DNA of 64,000 bases from a bacterium HR19 (GTDB taxonomy: Bacteria > Calescibacteriota > Calescibacteriia > Calescibacteriales > Calescibacteriaceae): assembly GCA_002898315.1 (NCBI GenBank), contig BEHV01000005.1, positions 62,001 through 126,000 of the forward strand, read 5' to 3'. Under the pieces are notes generated by a model. It was not told the origin of the DNA. It did no database searches and saw nothing but the letters and a program-made list of their open reading frames with translations. Shown here one piece after another: positions 9,035 through 18,573 of this stretch. The translations under genes were made by a program, and so were the position numbers. Position 1 is the stretch's first letter. The number at the start of each line of letters is the position of its first letter.

Positions 9035-9997
9035 CTATGATATTATACCTATGCTTTCAAGGAATCGTTGAGCATCAAGCGCAGCCATACATCCTGACCC
9101 AGCAGCAGTTATAGCCTGCCTGTATCTATGGTCCTGAACATCTCCCGCTGCAAATATACCGGGTACAGAAGTTTGAGTGGTTTTATCCTTCGTTATTATA
9201 TAACCATTCTCATCCATCTCAACTTTACCTTTAAGGAATTCTGTGTTTGGTTTATGACCTATTGCGATAAAAACACCATCTGTTTCTAAGAAGTTTTTTT
9301 CTCCTGTGATAACATTTTTCAAAACAACACCGACAACTCTGCCTTTCTCTGCATCTAAAATATCTTCAACAACGGAGTTCCAAATGAAAGATATTTTGGG
9401 ATTTTTAAAAGCTCTTTCTTGCATTATTTTTGAAGCTCTGAGTTTATCTCTTCTATGTATTACTTTTACCTCTGATGCAAATCTTGTGAGAAACAGCGCC
9501 TCTTCCATTGCTGAATCTCCTCCTCCGACAACGACAACTTTTTTATTCCTGAAAAATGCTCCATCGCATGTGGCGCATGTAGAAACACCTCTACCAACAA
9601 GTTTTTTTTCAGATTCAAGACCGAGCATTTTTGCGCTTGCTCCCGTCGCCACAATAACGCTCCAGGTAAGAAACTCCCTCCCTCCATCTGTCTTGACTTT
9701 AAATGGAACTCTTTCAAGTGGATTTCCAAGCTCAATATCAACAACATTTTCATAGATTATTTCTGCTCCAAACCTTTCTGCCTGTCTCCTCATATACTCC
9801 ATAAGGTCTGGTCCCATCACTCCATCTGGAAATCCGGGGAAGTTTTCAACTTCTGTTGTGAGCATAAGTTGTCCACCGGGTTGAATACCGGCGATCACAA
9901 CAGGGTTAAGGAGTGCTCTTGCGGTGTAAATTCCAGCAGTATAACCAGCCGGACCAGAACCTATTATAACAACATTTCTTACTCCATCTTTTTGCAT
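9035..9997 (-). CDS. trxB: Thioredoxin reductase
   Basis: 320 residues, the usual size. It has an N-terminal FAD-binding motif VVIIGSGPAGYTAG, the redox pair CATC (Cys141, Cys144) in STCATCDGAFF, an NAD(P)H-binding motif VVVGGGDSAMEEALFL, and a C-terminal FAD motif GIFAAGDVQDHRYRQ. It reduces thioredoxin with NADPH, or another donor in some thermophiles, in the cytoplasm. It converges with the lipoprotein gene, leaving a 33-base gap. No thioredoxin gene lies beside it. Confidence 0.96.
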   Translation of the reverse strand: MQKDGVRNVVIIGSGPAGYTAGIYTARALLNPVVIAGIQPGGQLMLTTEVENFPGFPDGVMGPDLMEYMRRQAERFGAEIIYENVVDIELGNPLERVPFKVKTDGGREFLTWSVIVATGASAKMLGLESEKKLVGRGVSTCATCDGAFFRNKKVVVVGGGDSAMEEALFLTRFASEVKVIHRRDKLRASKIMQERAFKNPKISFIWNSVVEDILDAEKGRVVGVVLKNVITGEKNFLETDGVFIAIGHKPNTEFLKGKVEMDENGYIITKDKTTQTSVPGIFAAGDVQDHRYRQAITAAGSGCMAALDAQRFLESIGIIS

Positions 9998-10047
9998 AAC
10001 AAAATTTTAATTTGAATTGTTTTACATTTGAGAGAATTCTGAAATAT

Positions 10048-10935
10048 TCATATTTTCAAAATGTCAAATATCTTTCTCACATCTTCAAGTTGAGATGTTG
10101 TCATTGAAGCAATTTTTTCTTCTATTTTTTCTCTTATCTTGTTCTTCAAATTCTCTGATATATTTTTTTCGTTTTTTCTTATGAACGATAAAAGCGATTC
10201 AAGAGCTTCCTTTCTCATGTTTTCTTCATCAATAGCACTCAAAATATCGTCTATCGCGTTGAGATCAGATGATATGCCACAAGCTCTCAGATATACTCCC
10301 GCTATAATGGGGTCTTTCACATCATCAAACTTCTCTTTCAGGAGAAGATGGGCTTTATCATAATCTAACCTGATTATAGCTTCTATCAAGAACATCAGAG
10401 AGTAAAGATCGTCTTTTGAAACTTTTCTGAACAGCTCTATGATTTTGCTCAAAGAAGAAGTATCTCCAAGACGCGATAGATATTCAGCAGAAGAAACAAA
10501 AACATTGGTATCAGGATCATCAAGCCCTCGTCTTATAAGATCTGCATCTCCCAGCTCAAAAGCAATGTCAAGAGCAAATTTCCTTATATCTCTATCATGG
10601 TCTTTCATTAACCTTGGAAGGACTGATTTATCTCTGTTATTTATAATTATCCTTTGTGCAACACTCCTTATATATGCGTTATCTGACCAGAGAAGCTTGA
10701 CAACTTTTTCTTTAACTTTTGGGTAAAGAGCTGTCAGAATTTCTTCCGCCCTTTTTCCGGGAATTCCCTTTCTTTTTTCTAAGATTTTAACAAGAACATC
10801 AAAAAGTTCATTCAATTCCTGTTGGTTTAAGCTATGTAGTTTCAGCTCAATAACATCAAGAATATCTATAATTTTATCATCTTCTTCTGTTGAGAGGTCA
10901 ATCTTTTTCAGTTTCTCTATTTCTTCGTTTGCCAT
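10048..10935 (-). CDS. HEAT-repeat-like helical protein of unknown function
   Basis: 295 residues, entirely helical in appearance, with no signal peptide or membrane segment. Repeating patterns such as IRSVAQRIIINNRDKSVLPRL, DIRKFALDIAFELGDADLIR and VFVSSAEYLSRLGDTSSLSK look like HEAT or PBS-lyase-type repeats of about 30 residues. Such proteins usually serve as protein-binding scaffolds. It lies 50 bases upstream of trxB on the same strand and follows the ribokinase gene, so the three may share a transcript. No enzymatic motif is visible. Confidence 0.7.
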   Translation of the reverse strand: MANEEIEKLKKIDLSTEEDDKIIDILDVIELKLHSLNQQELNELFDVLVKILEKRKGIPGKRAEEILTALYPKVKEKVVKLLWSDNAYIRSVAQRIIINNRDKSVLPRLMKDHDRDIRKFALDIAFELGDADLIRRGLDDPDTNVFVSSAEYLSRLGDTSSLSKIIELFRKVSKDDLYSLMFLIEAIIRLDYDKAHLLLKEKFDDVKDPIIAGVYLRACGISSDLNAIDDILSAIDEENMRKEALESLLSFIRKNEKNISENLKNKIREKIEEKIASMTTSQLEDVRKIFDILKI

Positions 10936-10984
10936 ACAGAAAAATTAAAAAATCCGAAAAGAATTAAGATAGTAATCAATTTTT

Positions 10985-11899
10985 TTATTTCAAATTTTTA
11001 AGGAAGGAGAGAACTTCGCGGATTTCTGGTATTGATTTAACAGCACCTTCTCTTGATACACAAACAGCAGACGCAGCCTGAGCCAGATTTATAGATTCTT
11101 CTAAATCTTTACCTGCACTTATCATAGCAGAAAAATATCCCGCAAATGTGTCTCCCGCTCCTGTTGAATCAACGACATCAACCTCAAAAGCGGGAAAATG
11201 TGAAATTTTTCTTCCCTTTTCTGGATTCAAAAGAACAACTCCATCTTTTCCGAGAGTTATCATAACAGAGTTATGAAACGGATAATCTTTCAGGGCATTT
11301 ACAGCCGAATCTTTATCTTTCACATCTTTACCGAATATATGCTTTGCTTCAACCTCGTTCATAATAACAAAATCTGGCAGATGAATGATTTCTCTTATCC
11401 AGCTCTTGAAAGGAGCAGTGTTAAAAACAACAATAAAATTCAGCTTGTTTTTCATTTCCATAACTGTTTGAACCACATCAAAAGGAATTTCGCATTGCAA
11501 GACGACAAAATTTGGATTACTCTGTTCAAGAACATTTCTGACATGGTTGGGACTTAACATAGCATTAGCGCCGGGAGATACAACTATCTTATTTTTACCT
11601 TTCTCATTAACAAGTATGAAAGCTATACCTGTTGAAAAGTTATCATACACTTCTGGGAAGATAGTTAAATTTTTCTCGTTTTTCAGGTAGGTTTCAATAA
11701 AGTTCCAGAAAACATCGTTCCCTACTGAGCATACAAGAGAAGTTTTTTCACCTGCTCTTGCAGAAGCTACCGCTTGATTTAATCCTTTTCCTCCGGGAGA
11801 TTGAAAGAAGCTCCCATCTGTTATAGTTTCTCCTTCTTCTGGGAACCTCTTGACCTTTATAGTGAAATCTATATTGACCGATCCGACTACAAGAATCAT
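10985..11899 (-). CDS. rbsK: Ribokinase-type PfkB sugar kinase
   Basis: 304 residues, the size of ribokinase. PfkB family signature 1 is seen as SPGGKGLNQAVASARAG (about 34-50) and signature 2 as DSTGAGDTFAGYFSA, with catalytic Asp250. The N-terminus MILVVGSVNIDF is typical of RbsK. It phosphorylates ribose or a related sugar in the cytoplasm. There is no ribose transporter or RbsD nearby, so the substrate rests on sequence pattern alone. The gene starts 9 bases after the 3' end of tRNA-Val on the same strand and is probably transcribed with it. Confidence 0.85.
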   Translation of the reverse strand: MILVVGSVNIDFTIKVKRFPEEGETITDGSFFQSPGGKGLNQAVASARAGEKTSLVCSVGNDVFWNFIETYLKNEKNLTIFPEVYDNFSTGIAFILVNEKGKNKIVVSPGANAMLSPNHVRNVLEQSNPNFVVLQCEIPFDVVQTVMEMKNKLNFIVVFNTAPFKSWIREIIHLPDFVIMNEVEAKHIFGKDVKDKDSAVNALKDYPFHNSVMITLGKDGVVLLNPEKGRKISHFPAFEVDVVDSTGAGDTFAGYFSAMISAGKDLEESINLAQAASAVCVSREGAVKSIPEIREVLSFLKNLK

Positions 11900-11908
11900 T
11901 TTGACGAG

Positions 11909-11980
11909 TGGGCAGGGAGGGAATCGAACCCTCGACCTTTGGCTTGTAAGGCCAACGCTCTACCTCTGAGCTACCCGCCC
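11909..11980 (-). tRNA. tRNA-Val (UAC)
   Basis: A 72-nt cloverleaf on the minus strand. The acceptor stem is GGGCGGG/CCTGCCC with one G-U pair. The D arm is GCTC/GAGC, the anticodon arm TTGGC/GCCAA with loop CTTACAA (anticodon TAC), and the T arm GAGGG-TTCGATT-CCCTC. The discriminator base is A. The following bases are CTC, so the CCA end is not encoded and must be added. Confidence 0.96.
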
Positions 11981-12029
11981 AGAAAAGGAATTCCAAAACA
12001 ACAAAACCAAAAAATAGCTTAATATCTAT

Positions 12030-12074
12030 ATAAATTTGTTCTCTTTTTTCAGCAGAAATAATAAATTTGTTCTC
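12030..12074. repeat. Two direct copies of ATAAATTTGTTCTC between tRNA-Val and metG
   Basis: Identical 14-base copies lie at 12030-12043 and 12061-12074, 31 bases apart. They sit in the shared upstream region of the tRNA-Val/rbsK unit and metG. They could be protein-binding sites or simple AT-rich similarity; nothing else supports a role. Confidence 0.35.
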
Positions 12075-12128
12075 CTAAAATTCAATAAATTGTTTTTCTT
12101 TTTTCTGGCTTTTTAACTTGTAAAATAA

Positions 12129-12150
12129 ATACTCAAAAGCTTTTAAGTAT
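12129..12150. promoter_or_regulatory. Near-perfect 22-bp palindrome upstream of metG
   Basis: ATACTCAAAAGCTTTTAAGTAT is symmetric apart from one mismatched position per arm. It ends about 60 bases before the metG ATG. It has no following T-run on either strand. A dimeric regulator site is possible. T-box leader signatures were not seen. Confidence 0.35.
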
Positions 12151-12209
12151 CGGAATTTAACAGGAATTGAGATAATGAAGTTTTAAAAATAGCTTTGGAG
12201 GTGCAAGAT

Positions 12210-13730
12210 ATGAGCTACCAAAATAACATGAAATTTTATGTCACAACCCCTATATACTATGTAAATGATAAGCCACATATAGGACACGCCTACACGACTG
12301 TTGCAGCAGATATAATAGCGAAATTCAAAAGACAGCTTGGATACAAAGTTTTCTTTCTTACGGGAACAGATGAGCACGGGAGAAAAATAGAAAAAGCAGC
12401 AGAAGAAAGAGGAATCTCTCCAAAAGAGCTCGCCGATGAGATGCACCTTGTATTCAAAAAACTCTGGCAAACTCTCAATATCTCATATAATAAATTCATA
12501 AGAACAACAGATAAAGAACACGAAGAAGCGGTCATTTACTTCTGGAAAAAAATGAAAGAGTCGGGAGCTATTTATAAGGGAAAGTATGTCGGATGGTACT
12601 GTGTCCCATGTGAATCTTTTATTCCTTCTTCTCAGGTGGAAGATGTAAAATGTCCAACATGTGGGAGACCCGTAGAAATCCTTGAAGAAGAAAGCTACTT
12701 TTTCTCGGTAGGGAAATATAAACAAAAGCTCAAAGAATATATAGAGAACTCAGGTTTCGTAAAACCTGATTTTAGGAAAAGAGAGGTTCTAAATGCTCTT
12801 GAAGATTTAGGAGATATATCTATCACGAGGTCGCGCGAAAGAGTAAAGTGGGGAATACCTGTTCCAGATGATGAGAGATTCACAATATATGTGTGGGTTG
12901 ATGCTCTGATAAACTATCTTTCGGGGGTGGGATATCCTTCTCCCGAAGTGATGGATTTCTGGCCGGCTGATATTCACCTTATAGGGAAAGACATTTTGAA
13001 GTTTCACGCGATATACTGGCCCATGTTCTTGATGTCGGCTGGACTTGAATTACCGAAAATGGTTTTCGCTCACGGCTGGTGGAAAATCAAGGGAGAAAAA
13101 ATGTCAAAGTCGCTCAAAAATATCGTAGACCCATTTGAAATCGTAAGCGTATTCGGAGCAGATGCTTTGAGGTATTTTATGTTCAGAGAAACACCTTTTG
13201 GACAGGACGGAGATTTTTCAGAAGAAGGTTTGAGAGCAAGGTATGAAAACGAACTCGCAAAAGACATAGGAAACCTTTTCTTACGTCTGTCTAGGTTTGC
13301 TGAATCGAATTTTTCAGGTAAAGTGAGAAAAATTTCTCCCCCATCGTTTGACGGTATTGATATAGAAAGTTTATTTCTATCGTGGAAAAGTTCTATGGAG
13401 AATGTTGATTTGTTCAAGGCACTTGGTGAGATTTTCAATCTTGTTTCCTATGCAAATAGATACATAGACCAGAACGCTCCGTGGAGCAAAATAAAAATAA
13501 ACAGAGAAGAAGCAGAAAAAATAATATTCAACTGTGCATATCTCGTAAAGGTTATAGTGTTTATGCTTTATCCTTTTTGTCCCGAGACAAGCAAAAAAGT
13601 TGCGCAGAGTTTTGGAATAGAATGGATAGCAGACGAAAGTAAGCCGAAGACAAAAGAAGATGTTTTAAATCACAGCGATTTTTTTAACATAAAAAGCACA
13701 GGTATTCTGTTTCCGAAGATTGGTGGCTGA
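12210..13730 (+). CDS. metG: Methionyl-tRNA synthetase
   Basis: 506 residues from the ATG at 12210, which has GGAGGTG 6 bases upstream; an in-frame TTG at 12195 precedes that site and is rejected. The signature HIGH is at residues 23-26 and KMSKS at 297-301. The connective domain has a four-Cys zinc knuckle (Cys131, 134, 148, 151 in CVPC and CPTC). It charges tRNA-Met in the cytoplasm. The protein ends after the anticodon-binding helical domain and lacks the C-terminal EMAP-like tRNA-binding domain of longer MetG forms. Its last 61 bases overlap the convergent gene at 13670-14620. Confidence 0.96.
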   Translation: MSYQNNMKFYVTTPIYYVNDKPHIGHAYTTVAADIIAKFKRQLGYKVFFLTGTDEHGRKIEKAAEERGISPKELADEMHLVFKKLWQTLNISYNKFIRTTDKEHEEAVIYFWKKMKESGAIYKGKYVGWYCVPCESFIPSSQVEDVKCPTCGRPVEILEEESYFFSVGKYKQKLKEYIENSGFVKPDFRKREVLNALEDLGDISITRSRERVKWGIPVPDDERFTIYVWVDALINYLSGVGYPSPEVMDFWPADIHLIGKDILKFHAIYWPMFLMSAGLELPKMVFAHGWWKIKGEKMSKSLKNIVDPFEIVSVFGADALRYFMFRETPFGQDGDFSEEGLRARYENELAKDIGNLFLRLSRFAESNFSGKVRKISPPSFDGIDIESLFLSWKSSMENVDLFKALGEIFNLVSYANRYIDQNAPWSKIKINREEAEKIIFNCAYLVKVIVFMLYPFCPETSKKVAQSFGIEWIADESKPKTKEDVLNHSDFFNIKSTGILFPKIGG

Positions 13731-14620
13731 AACTCGCGCAGAACCCTGAAAAATTTTGCCGGCTCAACCCCGTTCCCATTCTTCCTTTTTCTTATCTTTT
13801 CAACCGACTTTTTAAGAGAATAAGAGATATATATTGATTCTATTCCGGTTGGATCAAAATCAAGAAGTTTTGACCTTTCAAAGTTCTTTATGAACTCCTC
13901 AGATGTTTTTCTTGCCATATCAGCATATTCAGATATGATGAAGGAAAGAAGGTTATCAGTTCTCAAAAATTTGATTATCTTTGACCTTATTGATTCCTTT
14001 ATGATGTTCAGAGTTAGAGCTTTTTCGTATATTTTTCCGTTAGCTCTTGCAGAGCTTATTATTGTACCTTTCAAATTCTCTTCAAGAAATCTTTCGCATA
14101 ACTTGTTATCTGGAAGAGATTTAAGCTCGCTTATTTTTTCCCATGTCTCCCGGGGGACAAACTTTTCTGCTTCGGCTTCAACTTTGAGGTGGAGCAAAGA
14201 AATTCCGCCCCGTAATCTTGGAGAAAAAGCGCTAAAAAGTATAAAATCTGGAACCATAAAATTATGAGCTATAATGTCCTGAGCGAGATGAACCATATAC
14301 CCTATCATAAACGCCTTTAAGAAATCTTCTTTTGCCTTGTAAAATATTCGCAATATAACTTGCCAATTGTGAGGATGGTAGTCCCAGTTTGACAAATTTT
14401 TTCCTATTATCATATCTGCCATGAGACTTCCCCAAACGAAGTTATGGTAATACTTACCACAAAGCTGTGCTATGGAACTTGATATTTTAGCAAGTGGTAT
14501 AGACATTGTGATAAAAGAATGCATACCAGGACCCCAAGCAAAAGAGCAATCTACAAGAAAGAAAAGAAGGAAAAGGACAAATGATATAAAAGTCACAGTA
14601 AGAGGTATTACAAAGCCCAT
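13670..14620 (-). CDS. Zinc-dependent phospholipase C-like protein, secreted or membrane-anchored
   Basis: 316 residues. A hydrophobic N-terminus (about 3-28) works as signal peptide or anchor. The mature sequence starts WGPGMH (29-34), the N-terminal zinc-ligand motif of the zinc-dependent phospholipase C/S1-P1 fold. More His/Asp ligands follow: a conserved Asp-Met, DYHPHNW, and GYMVHLAQDIIAHNF. Relatives hydrolyse phospholipids or are uncharacterised bacterial proteins of this fold. The C-terminal third is charged and has no known domain. It overlaps the end of metG tail to tail by 61 bases. Substrate unknown. Confidence 0.75.
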   Translation of the reverse strand: MGFVIPLTVTFISFVLFLLFFLVDCSFAWGPGMHSFITMSIPLAKISSSIAQLCGKYYHNFVWGSLMADMIIGKNLSNWDYHPHNWQVILRIFYKAKEDFLKAFMIGYMVHLAQDIIAHNFMVPDFILFSAFSPRLRGGISLLHLKVEAEAEKFVPRETWEKISELKSLPDNKLCERFLEENLKGTIISSARANGKIYEKALTLNIIKESIRSKIIKFLRTDNLLSFIISEYADMARKTSEEFIKNFERSKLLDFDPTGIESIYISYSLKKSVEKIRKRKNGNGVEPAKFFRVLREFQPPIFGNRIPVLFMLKKSL

Positions 14621-14706
14621 TATGTTAAATTTTATAAAAAGATGTCTTTGCGATGAAATTCCAAAATCTTTTGCACGAAATAGATAGAAGCTGGCTTATG
14701 AAAAGC

Positions 14707-17418
14707 TCAATCAAGCTCACTCCATCTTTTTCCGACCTTAACATTAACTTTGAGAGGAATAGAAAAACCGATCTCCTGCTCAAACCTCATCTGATCCTCC
14801 AGAATCTGCTTTACTTTTTCTGCTTCCTCTTCTGGACACTCTACAATAAGCTCATCGTGGATCTGCATTATAATCTTTGACTTTGGGCTTTCTTTCTTCA
14901 ATCTCTCCGAGACCCTTATCATTGCTAATTTCATTATATCAGCAGCGGTTCCCTGAATTGGAGTATTGATAGCTTTCCTCTCGCCTTCCATTCTTGTGTT
15001 CTTATCATCTGATCTGAGTTCTGGAATATACCTTAACCTTCCTGAAAGGGTTCTGACAAATCCTTTCTTTTCAGCTTCCTTTATTATTTCCTCTCTCCAC
15101 GCTTTAACTCCCGGGAACTTCTCAAAATATGAATCTATGAGTTTTTGTGCTTCTGTTCTTGATGGAATTTTCGCCTGAACTTTGAGTCCGTGAGCGCTTA
15201 TACCGTATATTATGCCGAAATTTACTATCTTGGCAATTCTTCTCATATCTTTTGTGACATTTTCAGGTGCAATGCCGAAAAGAAAAGACGCAACCTGTGA
15301 GTGAATATCAAAATCGTTCAGAAAAGCTCTCTTCAACTCTTCGTCTCCGCTGAAATGAGCAAGAACTCTGAGCTCAATCTGTGAGTAATCAGCAGAAACA
15401 AGAACATTTCCCTCCTCTGCAATAAATCCATCTCTGATTTTTTCTCCCTCCTCTCCCTTTGATGGAATATTTTGCAAGTTCGGATCAGAAGAAGAAATTC
15501 TGCCGGTTGCGGTCTTTGTCTGATTGAAAGAGGAGTGAATTCTTCCCGTCCTTGAATTTATAAGAGAAGGAAGCGGTTGAACATAAGTTGAAAGGAGCTT
15601 TTTGAGCAATCTGTATCTTAAAAGAAGTTCTCCTATTTTGTATCCGGCACTTGCTATTTCTTGGAGAACCTCGTTATCTGTTGAGTATGATTTCGTTTTC
15701 TTTGTCCTTTTTATCTCTTCAAGCTCTATTTTCATCTTCTCAAAGAGGATATATGATAGTTGTTGAGGAGAATCTATGTTGAACCTTGAGCCAGAAACAC
15801 TATATATTTCTTGTGAAAGACGGGAAATCTCTTTCTTCAATTCTTCCGCAAATTCCAAGAAAAACTCTTTATCTATCTTTACACCGCTTATTTCCATTTC
15901 AGCGAGGACTGGTATTATTTTGAGTTCTATATTGTAGTATGGTTCAAGTAAATTCTTTTGTGCAAGCAAGTTTTCTAACTTTTGGCATAAAGACAGAGCA
16001 ACGAGAGAATCTTCGCATGAGTAATCTTTTGCTCTTTCAACATTGACATTCTGAAAAGATATTTTTCCTCCTGCGGTCAGTTCAGAGTAAGATGTTGTTT
16101 TATGTCCAAGATATATCAGAGAAAGCTCATCAATTCCCACTTTTGTCCTATCTGGATTAAGTAGCCATGCCTGAATCATTGAGTCCCCCGAAATTCCTTT
16201 CACTTCCACTCCGTAGTTTCTCAAAACTGCTATATCATACTTTATGTTCTGCCCGACTTTCTTATATTCCTCACTTTCAAAAAACTCCTTGAGAATTTCA
16301 AGTATTTTCTGGGTGTTGTTTCTCAAAAGGTCAATGTAGTAAGATGTGCCATCTCTGAAAGCGAAAGATATACCAACAAGTTTTGCATTCACAATGTCAA
16401 GAGAAGTAGTCTCAGTATCAAAAGCAAAAAATTTTTCTTGTTTTATCTTGTTTATCAGCTCGGCAAATCTCTGCTCATCTGAAACAAGAAAACACTTTGA
16501 CTTATCAATTTTAGAGAAAAGGTAAGGATACATATCAGATATTTCTTTGAGGTAGGAAGAAAATTCAAGTTCTTTGAAGATTTCGATGAGAATTTCTATT
16601 TTAGGTTGTTTGAGAGCGAGGTTTTGAATATCAAATTCAAGGTCATCTATAACTTTGAGCTTTGCAAGTTCTTTGTAGAGCATGACAGATTGTCTTTCGC
16701 CTGCAAGAATTTTTCTGAACTTCAATTCAAGAGATGAGAAGTTATCAAAAATTTCCTCAACAGAAGAGAACTTTTCGAGGAGTTTTTTGGCTCCTTCTGG
16801 ACCTATTCCTTTTACACCGGGTATGTTATCAGATTGGTCTCCGACAAGAGCGAGATAATCTGGAATCTGCTCAGGTTTTACACCGAACTTTAAAAAGACC
16901 TTCTGAGGGTCATAGAAAGCATCGCTCTCATCTTCTGCTCTTGGGTCAAAAACCCATGTGTTGTCATCTACGATCTGCATTATATCTTTATCTGATGTGA
17001 CTATGAGTATTTTTATATCTTGATTTTTCTCTCTGACTTTGTGTTTTATTGTGGCAATTATGTCATCTGCTTCATAACCTTCATATTCAAAGTTTGCAAT
17101 TCCGTATGCATCTATTATTTTTCTTATATAGGGTATTTGAGTCCTCAGGTCATCGGGCATTTCTTTTCTGTGGAGTTTATAATCTTTGAACTTTTCAGAG
17201 CGAAATTTTTTGTGGGAATCCCATGCAACCGCAAAATACTTTGGAGAAAAATCCTTTATTATCTTCCTTATTATATTTGTAAAGCCATAGATAGCCCCTG
17301 TCGGAAGCCCCATTGAGTTTATCAGTGTTCTGAGCTGGAAAAAAGCTCTGTAAAACTGCGATGATCCATCTACAAGAATCAAAGATGGATTAAAAACTTT
17401 CCTCTCCCTCTTTATCAT
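14707..17418 (-). CDS. polA: DNA polymerase I with intact 3'-5' exonuclease
   Basis: 903 residues, full length. The N-terminal 5' nuclease spans about 1-300 (EGYEADDIIA, TSDKDIMQIV, GDQSDNIPGVKGIGP). The 3'-5' exonuclease retains its acidic residues (Asp334 and Glu336 in FDTETTSLD, Asp395 in NIKYDIAVL, and Tyr/Asp in KDYSCEDSL). Polymerase motif A is DYSQIELRVLAH (Asp677), motif B RRIAKIVNFGIIYG with Phe734, and motif C QIHDELIVE (His854, Asp855, Glu856). It fills gaps and removes RNA primers. Unlike Taq polymerase, proofreading appears intact. Confidence 0.97.
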   Translation of the reverse strand: MIKRERKVFNPSLILVDGSSQFYRAFFQLRTLINSMGLPTGAIYGFTNIIRKIIKDFSPKYFAVAWDSHKKFRSEKFKDYKLHRKEMPDDLRTQIPYIRKIIDAYGIANFEYEGYEADDIIATIKHKVREKNQDIKILIVTSDKDIMQIVDDNTWVFDPRAEDESDAFYDPQKVFLKFGVKPEQIPDYLALVGDQSDNIPGVKGIGPEGAKKLLEKFSSVEEIFDNFSSLELKFRKILAGERQSVMLYKELAKLKVIDDLEFDIQNLALKQPKIEILIEIFKELEFSSYLKEISDMYPYLFSKIDKSKCFLVSDEQRFAELINKIKQEKFFAFDTETTSLDIVNAKLVGISFAFRDGTSYYIDLLRNNTQKILEILKEFFESEEYKKVGQNIKYDIAVLRNYGVEVKGISGDSMIQAWLLNPDRTKVGIDELSLIYLGHKTTSYSELTAGGKISFQNVNVERAKDYSCEDSLVALSLCQKLENLLAQKNLLEPYYNIELKIIPVLAEMEISGVKIDKEFFLEFAEELKKEISRLSQEIYSVSGSRFNIDSPQQLSYILFEKMKIELEEIKRTKKTKSYSTDNEVLQEIASAGYKIGELLLRYRLLKKLLSTYVQPLPSLINSRTGRIHSSFNQTKTATGRISSSDPNLQNIPSKGEEGEKIRDGFIAEEGNVLVSADYSQIELRVLAHFSGDEELKRAFLNDFDIHSQVASFLFGIAPENVTKDMRRIAKIVNFGIIYGISAHGLKVQAKIPSRTEAQKLIDSYFEKFPGVKAWREEIIKEAEKKGFVRTLSGRLRYIPELRSDDKNTRMEGERKAINTPIQGTAADIMKLAMIRVSERLKKESPKSKIIMQIHDELIVECPEEEAEKVKQILEDQMRFEQEIGFSIPLKVNVKVGKRWSELD

Positions 17419-17500
17419 AATAAAAAATGTTAGATTTCTCTTAATAGATTACAACTTTTTTGTCTTGTTCCAAGCTTATCAAGCAAGTTAAAAAGTTAAA

Positions 17501-17857
17501 TCATTTTTCCTTTACAGCGGTTTCTCTGAGGTATATATAGGCGAGGAAAAGAACTGTGAAGAAGAACATAATTTCAAAAAATCCGAATTTTCCCAGATCT
17601 CTGACAAGGGGGACATAAGGGAAAAGCAGCGCAACTTCTATATCAAATATGAGGAAAGCAAGGGCATATATGTAGAATTTTACTGGCAGACGATTGTAAG
17701 CGGGCTGGAGCGGTTTCATTCCACTTTCAAACGGAAGATACTTATCTTTTTCAACCATCTTTGGTTTTTCGGAAAGTATGATATGAAGGATGACTATGGC
17801 AACACCGATCAAAACAGCCAAAAAGAAGTAAATCAAAACGAAAATTATCTTATCCAT
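17501..17857 (-). CDS. nuoA: NADH-quinone oxidoreductase subunit A
   Basis: 118 residues with three membrane helices. The conserved core PFESGMKPLQPAYNRLPVKF and FDIEVALLFPYVPLVRDLG is diagnostic of NuoA, a small membrane-arm subunit of complex I at the quinone-site loop. The other nuo genes are not beside it; the only other complex I-like gene in the window is the NuoG-like gene at 25110. Assignment is secure. Confidence 0.95.
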   Translation of the reverse strand: MDKIIFVLIYFFLAVLIGVAIVILHIILSEKPKMVEKDKYLPFESGMKPLQPAYNRLPVKFYIYALAFLIFDIEVALLFPYVPLVRDLGKFGFFEIMFFFTVLFLAYIYLRETAVKEK

Positions 17858-17976
17858 AACAAAAGAGAAATTTTATCAGATGGAGTAAAACATAGGTATT
17901 TTCACTTTTTTTGAGGGTCATTCTTTCAGGTTATTACAGCGCAACTAAAACTGAATACAGAAAAAATAAAGCATTT

Positions 17977-18546
17977 TCACTCCTTTACGCAGATGACTTT
18001 GTAGTGTGATGGATTTAACTCTCCGTACTTGTGGATTGAAAGTTTTACGTCTTTACAGAACTTTATAACCTCTTCCTGAGATAACCTCTCTTCATAAGGA
18101 GGACCCCACTCTTCTACCTGCTTTTTCCAATCAAGTATAACTATTTTTCCTCCGGTTTTAGTTATTCTCTTTACTTCCTCAAGAAATCTTATCGGGTCTT
18201 TGTTTTCATGTAAAACAAATGCACACAGAGTGAAATCCCCTGTTTCATCTTCTATCGGAAAATCATAATCACTTTTTGCAAGCAGAATGACAACATTTTC
18301 GGGAACTCCATTTTGTTTGAGGATTTCAAGCATCTCCTGCTGAACATCAATTGCATAAACTTTGCCGTTCTTCCCTACTATTTTTGAGGCAGGAAGTGTA
18401 AAGTAGCCACTCCCACAGCCGACATCTATAAAATTCATCCCTTCTCTCAAACCAAGAGATATTAAAGTTTCTTCCGGGGGTAGGAGCTTTTTTCTCCTCT
18501 CATCATGAAGACGAAAAGCGTTCTTCGGGTCAAATTTCTTTCCCAT
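17977..18546 (-). CDS. SAM-dependent methyltransferase, class I
   Basis: 189 residues. The SAM-binding motif is FIDVGCGSGYFTLPASKIVG, the ribose-binding acidic strand VYAIDVQQEML, and a later motif GDFTLCAFVLHE. The overall pattern is Methyltransf_11/UbiE-like, as in many small-molecule methyltransferases. No substrate domain is visible and the neighbours give no clue. The gene starts 28 bases before the stop of the monoheme protein gene upstream and is on the same strand, so the two may be co-transcribed. Confidence 0.8.
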   Translation of the reverse strand: MGKKFDPKNAFRLHDERRKKLLPPEETLISLGLREGMNFIDVGCGSGYFTLPASKIVGKNGKVYAIDVQQEMLEILKQNGVPENVVILLAKSDYDFPIEDETGDFTLCAFVLHENKDPIRFLEEVKRITKTGGKIVILDWKKQVEEWGPPYEERLSQEEVIKFCKDVKLSIHKYGELNPSHYKVICVKE

Positions 18547-18573
18547 AGCCCAGAAAATAAAATTTTTATATTG

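Noticed and set aside
9306-9755. Plus-strand 149-residue frame
   Set aside because: Shadow of trxB; Ser/Thr/Phe-rich without any motif.
11748-11996. Minus-strand 82-residue frame across tRNA-Val
   Set aside because: It reads through the tRNA gene and into rbsK in another frame.
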